Source: Kumtagia sp963829135 (GTDB taxonomy: Bacteria > Pseudomonadota > Alphaproteobacteria > Rhizobiales > Rhizobiaceae). Taken from it: 64,000 nt of DNA. Below are positions 59,960 to 64,000 of the stretch, one piece after another. Positions within the stretch are counted from its first letter, which is position 1, and every line of letters starts with the position of its first letter. The stretch covers positions 372,001-436,000 of the forward strand of contig CAWHHO010000008.1 of NCBI GenBank assembly GCA_963829135.1, given 5' to 3'. The notes beneath the pieces are model-generated. The model made no database searches, was not told where the DNA came from, and saw nothing but the letters and a program-made list of their open reading frames with translations. Made by a program: the position numbers and the translations under genes.

Positions 59960-62533
59960 GCGGCTGGTCGCCTGCGCGGTGGCGGGGTCCTCGGGCCAGA
60001 CATGTTTCGGGTAGCGTCCACGCATATCGGCCCGCACATCGGCCCATGAGCCGCGCCAGAACGCCGGCAGGTCACGCGTGGTTTGAATCGGACGGTGGGC
60101 CGGCGAAAGCAGTTCCAGTGTCAGTGGGATCTTGCTCTCGCCAATCGACGGATGGCTGGTCAATCCGAATAGCTCCTGCACACGGATGGCCAGCACCGGC
60201 GCCTCGCCGTCGTAGCGAATCGGAAGGTTGTTGCCCGTAGGCGCCGAAAAATGGGTTGGGGCGGCCGTGCCGAGACGGCGTTGCAGATCGTGCGGCAGCA
60301 GCGACATCAGGCCCCTGCGCAGCGCTCCGGGATCGATGCGGCAAAGGCTGGCCTCGCCCGTCAGGAAGGGGAGCAGCCAGTGCTCCAGCGACGCCAGCAG
60401 GACCGCGTCCGAGACGTCCGGCCATGGCTCGCCGACGGCGCGGTGCAGCCAAGCAAGGCGCTCTCGCAGGCCTTCTTCCTCGCCCCAACGGAGCAGCGAA
60501 AGACCATGCTCGCGCAGGGCATCGAGGATTGCATTGTCCGCGTCGGCGCCCTGCGGCGGCGGCAGCAGCTGCTCGGACAACACCACCGCTCCAATCCGTA
60601 CTGTTTCGCGGGTGCGCACGGAGCGGCGCAAGGTGTCGAATTCGGTCCCCCGGCGTCGTTCCAGATGGCTGCCAAGAACAGCGCGGATATCGGCTTCACT
60701 CACGGCGGCGGCAGCGGTGATCCGGGCGTTCAGCGCCTTGCCCTGCAAGTCCGCAACGACGAGGTAAGGCTCGCCGGCCAGCGGGTCGGCGGCGTCGAGC
60801 ATGCCGCCGCCACCATTCGACAGCACGAACCGGCCACGCTCTCCGCGCGCCTTGGCAACACGGTCCGGCCAAGCCCGAAGGAGGAGGGCGCCTGCGGATA
60901 GAGGGCGTTGCCCTTCCGGTGAAGGACGGAGAGCCGGGGACGGCGGCGCGGAAGTTTGCTTGCTGAATCGTGCCGGACGTTCACCATGTGAGGTTGGCGC
61001 AAGCATCGACGCGCCCTTCTCCCCGACCTCGGCCGAGAGAGGGGCGGCGCTCTGATCGCCAACCTGCCTGGCCAGCCTCCCGGCCAAGTCACGCGCCGCA
61101 ACCGCGCGCGGCGACCTGTCGGTGAGAAGTCGCGACAATCGGCGCTCGAGATCGGCTCCATCGCCACCGAGACCCCTTTCGGTCAGCAGCACAGCGAGCA
61201 AAGCGGCCTCTCGCGCTTGATCGCTCATTGCAGCTTCGGCGACCATGTGCGCCAGTCTGGCCGGCAATGCCAGCTTGCGCATCGTCGCGCCCGCCTCGGT
61301 CACGCGGCCCCCATCATCCAGCGCATTCAGCGCGACAAGGAGGGCGCGGGCCTCGGCCAGTGCCGGCAGCGGCGGAGGGTCGAGGAAAGCCAACTGGCGG
61401 GGATCGACGATGCCGAAGGCTGCACAGTCGAGTGTCATCGACGACAGGTCCGCCTCCAGGATTTCAGGAGTGTTGTGGGCCTCCAGAGCCGCCGTCTGCT
61501 CGGCGCGCCAAAGGCGTACAGCCACGCCGGGCTGCGTCCGGCCTGCACGTCCGGCCCGTTGGTCGGCGGAGGCCTTGCTGACGCGCACGGTCTCCAGTCG
61601 GGTCAGCCCCGACGAAGACTCATATCGCGGCACCCGCGACTGGCCGGAATCGATCACCACACGAACGCCCTCTATGGTGATAGAGGTCTCGGCGATCGAC
61701 GTCGCAAGCACCACTTTGCGGCGGCCGGCGGGCGCCGGGCGTATCGCAGCATCTTGTGTGCGCGCTTCGAGCTGTCCGTAGAGCGGGACAACATCGACAT
61801 TGTCGGCCACACGGCCGGCCAGCCGCTCAGCTGTGCGCAGGATCTCGCGCTGTCCAGGCAGGAAGGCGAGCACGCTCCCGCCTTCATTGGCCAACGCCTC
61901 GCGAATTGCGGCCGCCACCGCGTCCTCCACCGCGATACCCGGTGCTCGCTCGACATAGCGGATATCGACGGGAAAGCTGCGCCCTTGGCTCTCGATTACG
62001 GGCGCATCGCCAAGCAGCTTCGCCACCCGCGCGCCATCGATCGTGGCCGACATGACCAGAAGCCGAAGATCGGGCCGCAACGCTCCTTGCACGTCCAGCG
62101 CCAAGGCGAGTCCGAAATCGCCGTCGAGCGAGCGCTCATGAAATTCGTCAAAAAGAATTGCGGCGATGCCCGGCAGTTCGGGCTGATCCAAAATCATGCG
62201 CGCCAGTATACCCTCGGTTACCACCTGGATGCGCGTCCTGGCCGAGAGCTTGCGCTCCATGCGCATGGCGTAGCCGACCGTACCACCCGGCTCCTCGCCG
62301 GCGATCTCCGCCATCCGGCGCGCTGCAGCGCGGGCTGCCAGCCGGCGCGGCTCGAGCAGCAGGATCGTTCCATCGCCACGCCAGCCTGCGGAAAGCAGCG
62401 CCAAGGGCACCAGCGTCGTCTTGCCCGCACCGGGCGGTGCGACCAGGACGGCCTTGCCGCCGCTCTCCAGCGCGGCAAGCAGGGAAGGCAGCGCCTCAGC
62501 GACAGGCAGATTTGGCAGGTCCGACAGCTTCAT
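59939..62533 (-). CDS. hrpB: ATP-dependent helicase HrpB
   Basis: A DExH-box RNA helicase-like protein of 864 residues. Motif I is APPGAGKTTLVPLAL, motif II is DEFHERSLDGD, motif III is MSATIDG and motif VI is QRAGRAGRTQPG. The C-terminal half carries the HrpB-specific domain, with a proline/serine-rich segment near residues 510-545 that may be an insertion. Its function in bacteria is poorly defined. Translation ends inside the last copy of the 76-bp repeat. An in-frame TTG at 62563 is an alternative start; I chose ATG 62533 for the family-like LSDLPNLPVAEALPSLL. Confidence 0.93.
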   Translation of the reverse strand: MKLSDLPNLPVAEALPSLLAALESGGKAVLVAPPGAGKTTLVPLALLSAGWRGDGTILLLEPRRLAARAAARRMAEIAGEEPGGTVGYAMRMERKLSARTRIQVVTEGILARMILDQPELPGIAAILFDEFHERSLDGDFGLALALDVQGALRPDLRLLVMSATIDGARVAKLLGDAPVIESQGRSFPVDIRYVERAPGIAVEDAVAAAIREALANEGGSVLAFLPGQREILRTAERLAGRVADNVDVVPLYGQLEARTQDAAIRPAPAGRRKVVLATSIAETSITIEGVRVVIDSGQSRVPRYESSSGLTRLETVRVSKASADQRAGRAGRTQPGVAVRLWRAEQTAALEAHNTPEILEADLSSMTLDCAAFGIVDPRQLAFLDPPPLPALAEARALLVALNALDDGGRVTEAGATMRKLALPARLAHMVAEAAMSDQAREAALLAVLLTERGLGGDGADLERRLSRLLTDRSPRAVAARDLAGRLARQVGDQSAAPLSAEVGEKGASMLAPTSHGERPARFSKQTSAPPSPALRPSPEGQRPLSAGALLLRAWPDRVAKARGERGRFVLSNGGGGMLDAADPLAGEPYLVVADLQGKALNARITAAAAVSEADIRAVLGSHLERRRGTEFDTLRRSVRTRETVRIGAVVLSEQLLPPPQGADADNAILDALREHGLSLLRWGEEEGLRERLAWLHRAVGEPWPDVSDAVLLASLEHWLLPFLTGEASLCRIDPGALRRGLMSLLPHDLQRRLGTAAPTHFSAPTGNNLPIRYDGEAPVLAIRVQELFGLTSHPSIGESKIPLTLELLSPAHRPIQTTRDLPAFWRGSWADVRADMRGRYPKHVWPEDPATAQATSRAKPRGK

Positions 62534-62611
62534 GTCCTCCGGTAGTCGAGGACAAGCGCCCAATGCAAGCGATCAGGCAAAAAACGGCAGCGCGAATTGC
62601 AGCCTCGCCCC

Positions 62612-64000
62612 TTATGCGGCCTGTGCCAGTCGCTCTCCCGCCATCCGGTAGGAGATCGCTTCGGCCAGATGAACTCGCCTGACGCCTTCGCTGCGATCGA
62701 GGTCGGCCAGTGTTCGCGCCACTTTCAGCACCCGATGGTACGCGCGGGCGGAAAAGCCCAGCTTTTCGCTGGCGTCGGCAAGCAGTGCGAGTCCGGCAGC
62801 ATCGGGTCGGGCGATCTGCTCGACCAGCGCCGTCGGACAATGAGCATTTGTCACAGTGGCCACGCCGAGCGCCTCGAAGCGATGTCGCTGGAGGGCGCGC
62901 GCTGCCGCGACGCGGACAGCCACGCCAGCGCTCGGCTCGGCGGTGCCGGGCCGGATCATATCGCTCGCCGAGACGGCCGGAACCTCGATACGCAGGTCGA
63001 TGCGGTCCATCAGGGGTCCGGAGATGCGCGACTGGTATTCGGTGCGACAACGATCGCCTCGCGCACAGCGGTAGCCCGGCTCACCCGCCATGCCGCACCG
63101 GCACGGATTCATCGCCGCCACCAGTTGAATGCGCGCCGGATAGGTAACGCGATTGTTGGCGCGCGCAATCACGCATTCGCCTGACTCGATAGGTTGCCTG
63201 AGCGAATCGAGGGCAACGGGCGAAAACTCTGGAAACTCATCGAGGAAAAGCACGCCATTGTGCGCCAGCGATGCCTCGCCCGGCCGTATCCGCAGACCGC
63301 CCCCGACCATGGCCGCCATGGAGGCGGAATGATGGGGCGCGCGGAACGGCCGACGGTTTGTCAGTTTTCCGCCGGCGAGCTCGCCGGCGATGGAAGCAAC
63401 CATGGATACTTCGAGCAGTTCCCTCGGCGAAAGCGGCGGCAGGATCGACGGCAACCGCTGCGCCAGCATGGATTTACCGGAGCCAGGGGGGCCGACCATG
63501 ATGAGGTTATGGGCTCCCGCCGCAGCGACCTCCAGCGCCCGCCGCGCGGTCTCCTGGCCCTTTATGTCCGCTAGGTCGGGCAAGGTATCGGAGGGCAGGT
63601 GCACCTTTGCCTCGGGGCGTGCCAGAACCTGTGTGCCTCGAAAATGGTTGGCAATGGAAATCAGACTGCGCGGCGCGATAATATCGATGTCGGCGCCCGC
63701 CCAGGCGGCTTCAGGCCCGCATTCGCTGGGGCAGATCAAACCCTTGCCATCCGCGTTGGCGCCGATAGCAGCCGGCAGCGCCCCGGTAACCGGAGCGATG
63801 GTGCCATCGAGAGACAATTCCCCGAGAACGACGTAGCCGGCGAGTGCGTCGCCCGGTATGGCGCCCAGAGCCGCCATCAAACCCAAGGCAATCGGCAGGT
63901 CGTAATGGCTGCCCTCCTTTGGCAGATCGGCGGGCGCCAGGTTGACGGTGACCTTCTTCGACGGCATCGACAGGCCCGACGCATGCAGGGCGGCCTGAAC
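62612..64000 (-). CDS. comM: YifB/ComM family Mg chelatase-like AAA+ protein (partial, start beyond window)
   Basis: The 5' end runs off the window; sequence up to 64000 still reads in frame (VQAALHASGLSMPSKK). The N-terminal Lon-protease-like part (VTVNLAPADLPKEGSHYDLPIALG) is followed by the AAA+ core, with Walker A GPPGSGKSMLAQRLP, Walker B FLDEFPEF and the cysteine-bearing MNPCRCG. The C-terminal domain ends AEAISYRMAGERLAQ. ComM homologues are hexameric helicases that promote branch migration in natural transformation; in species without competence the role is unclear. Confidence 0.95.
   Translation of the reverse strand, partial: VQAALHASGLSMPSKKVTVNLAPADLPKEGSHYDLPIALGLMAALGAIPGDALAGYVVLGELSLDGTIAPVTGALPAAIGANADGKGLICPSECGPEAAWAGADIDIIAPRSLISIANHFRGTQVLARPEAKVHLPSDTLPDLADIKGQETARRALEVAAAGAHNLIMVGPPGSGKSMLAQRLPSILPPLSPRELLEVSMVASIAGELAGGKLTNRRPFRAPHHSASMAAMVGGGLRIRPGEASLAHNGVLFLDEFPEFSPVALDSLRQPIESGECVIARANNRVTYPARIQLVAAMNPCRCGMAGEPGYRCARGDRCRTEYQSRISGPLMDRIDLRIEVPAVSASDMIRPGTAEPSAGVAVRVAAARALQRHRFEALGVATVTNAHCPTALVEQIARPDAAGLALLADASEKLGFSARAYHRVLKVARTLADLDRSEGVRRVHLAEAISYRMAGERLAQAA

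Overview
The window is high-GC DNA from an alphaproteobacterium of the order Rhizobiales, most likely Mesorhizobium-like (Phyllobacteriaceae). The evidence is the gene set (FzlA, the ActSR/RegBA redox two-component pair, MmcB, a short 4.5S-type SRP RNA), the order glnD-murJ-trpS-uspA-NifU/Nfu, a canonical Irr (ICE) box, an alphaproteobacterial GTTC-N7-GTTC style SOS box, and several rhizobial-type intergenic palindromes. It looks like an ordinary chromosomal segment. I see no prophage, insertion sequence, integron or CRISPR array.

Layout. 1-7.3 kb: an amino-acid (probably guanidino-compound) uptake and catabolism locus. One arm encodes a polar-amino-acid ABC transporter, an Ldh-family oxidoreductase and the start of a secreted protein; the divergent arm encodes a DDAH-like hydrolase and a ThDP decarboxylase. 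7.3-11.1 kb: uppP, the cell-division GST fzlA, queG and an SDR. 11.3-17.4 kb: mepA, mgsA, glk, an MsbA-like exporter, dapB, gpmA. 17.7-22.2 kb: an orphan polysaccharide-export lipoprotein, tRNA-Leu(CAG), small ORFs and a PAS-GGDEF-EAL protein. 22.4-25.6 kb: DNA glycosylase, PEP mutase-like protein, HAD phosphatase, dut and a DUF433/DUF5615 toxin-antitoxin pair. 25.9-30 kb: class II glutamine amidotransferase, lldD, and an ArsR-SRPBCC-GST operon. 30.2-34 kb: a CecR-HlyD-ABC efflux operon. 34-39.7 kb: YiiX-like peptidase, SleB-like lipoprotein, ybaB, dnaX, SRP RNA. 39.9-47 kb: glnD, murJ, trpS, uspA, Nfu. 47-53.9 kb: L,D-transpeptidase, mmcB, recR, lytic transglycosylase, LLM oxidoreductase, SDR, small transporter, PAP2 phosphatase. 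54-64 kb: CHASE4-GGDEF-EAL protein, nhaA, actR-actS, a 76-bp tandem repeat array, hrpB and a partial comM/yifB.

Two themes stand out. First, six conserved genes (queG, glk, lldD, an SRPBCC gene, trpS, uspA) each carry one single-base frameshift. Since trpS is normally essential, the simplest reading is indel error in the assembly rather than gene decay, so these genes are annotated across the shift. Second, readable control sites sit upstream of several genes: a LexA-type box inside the mmcB promoter, an Irr box before Nfu, tandem operators on the ArsR promoter and a perfect 20-bp palindrome before the CecR-like repressor. I find no convincing wholly new system. The best candidates for follow-up are the guanidino-compound locus, the tandem palindromic array at the hrpB 3' end, and the apparently leaderless SOS promoter of mmcB.
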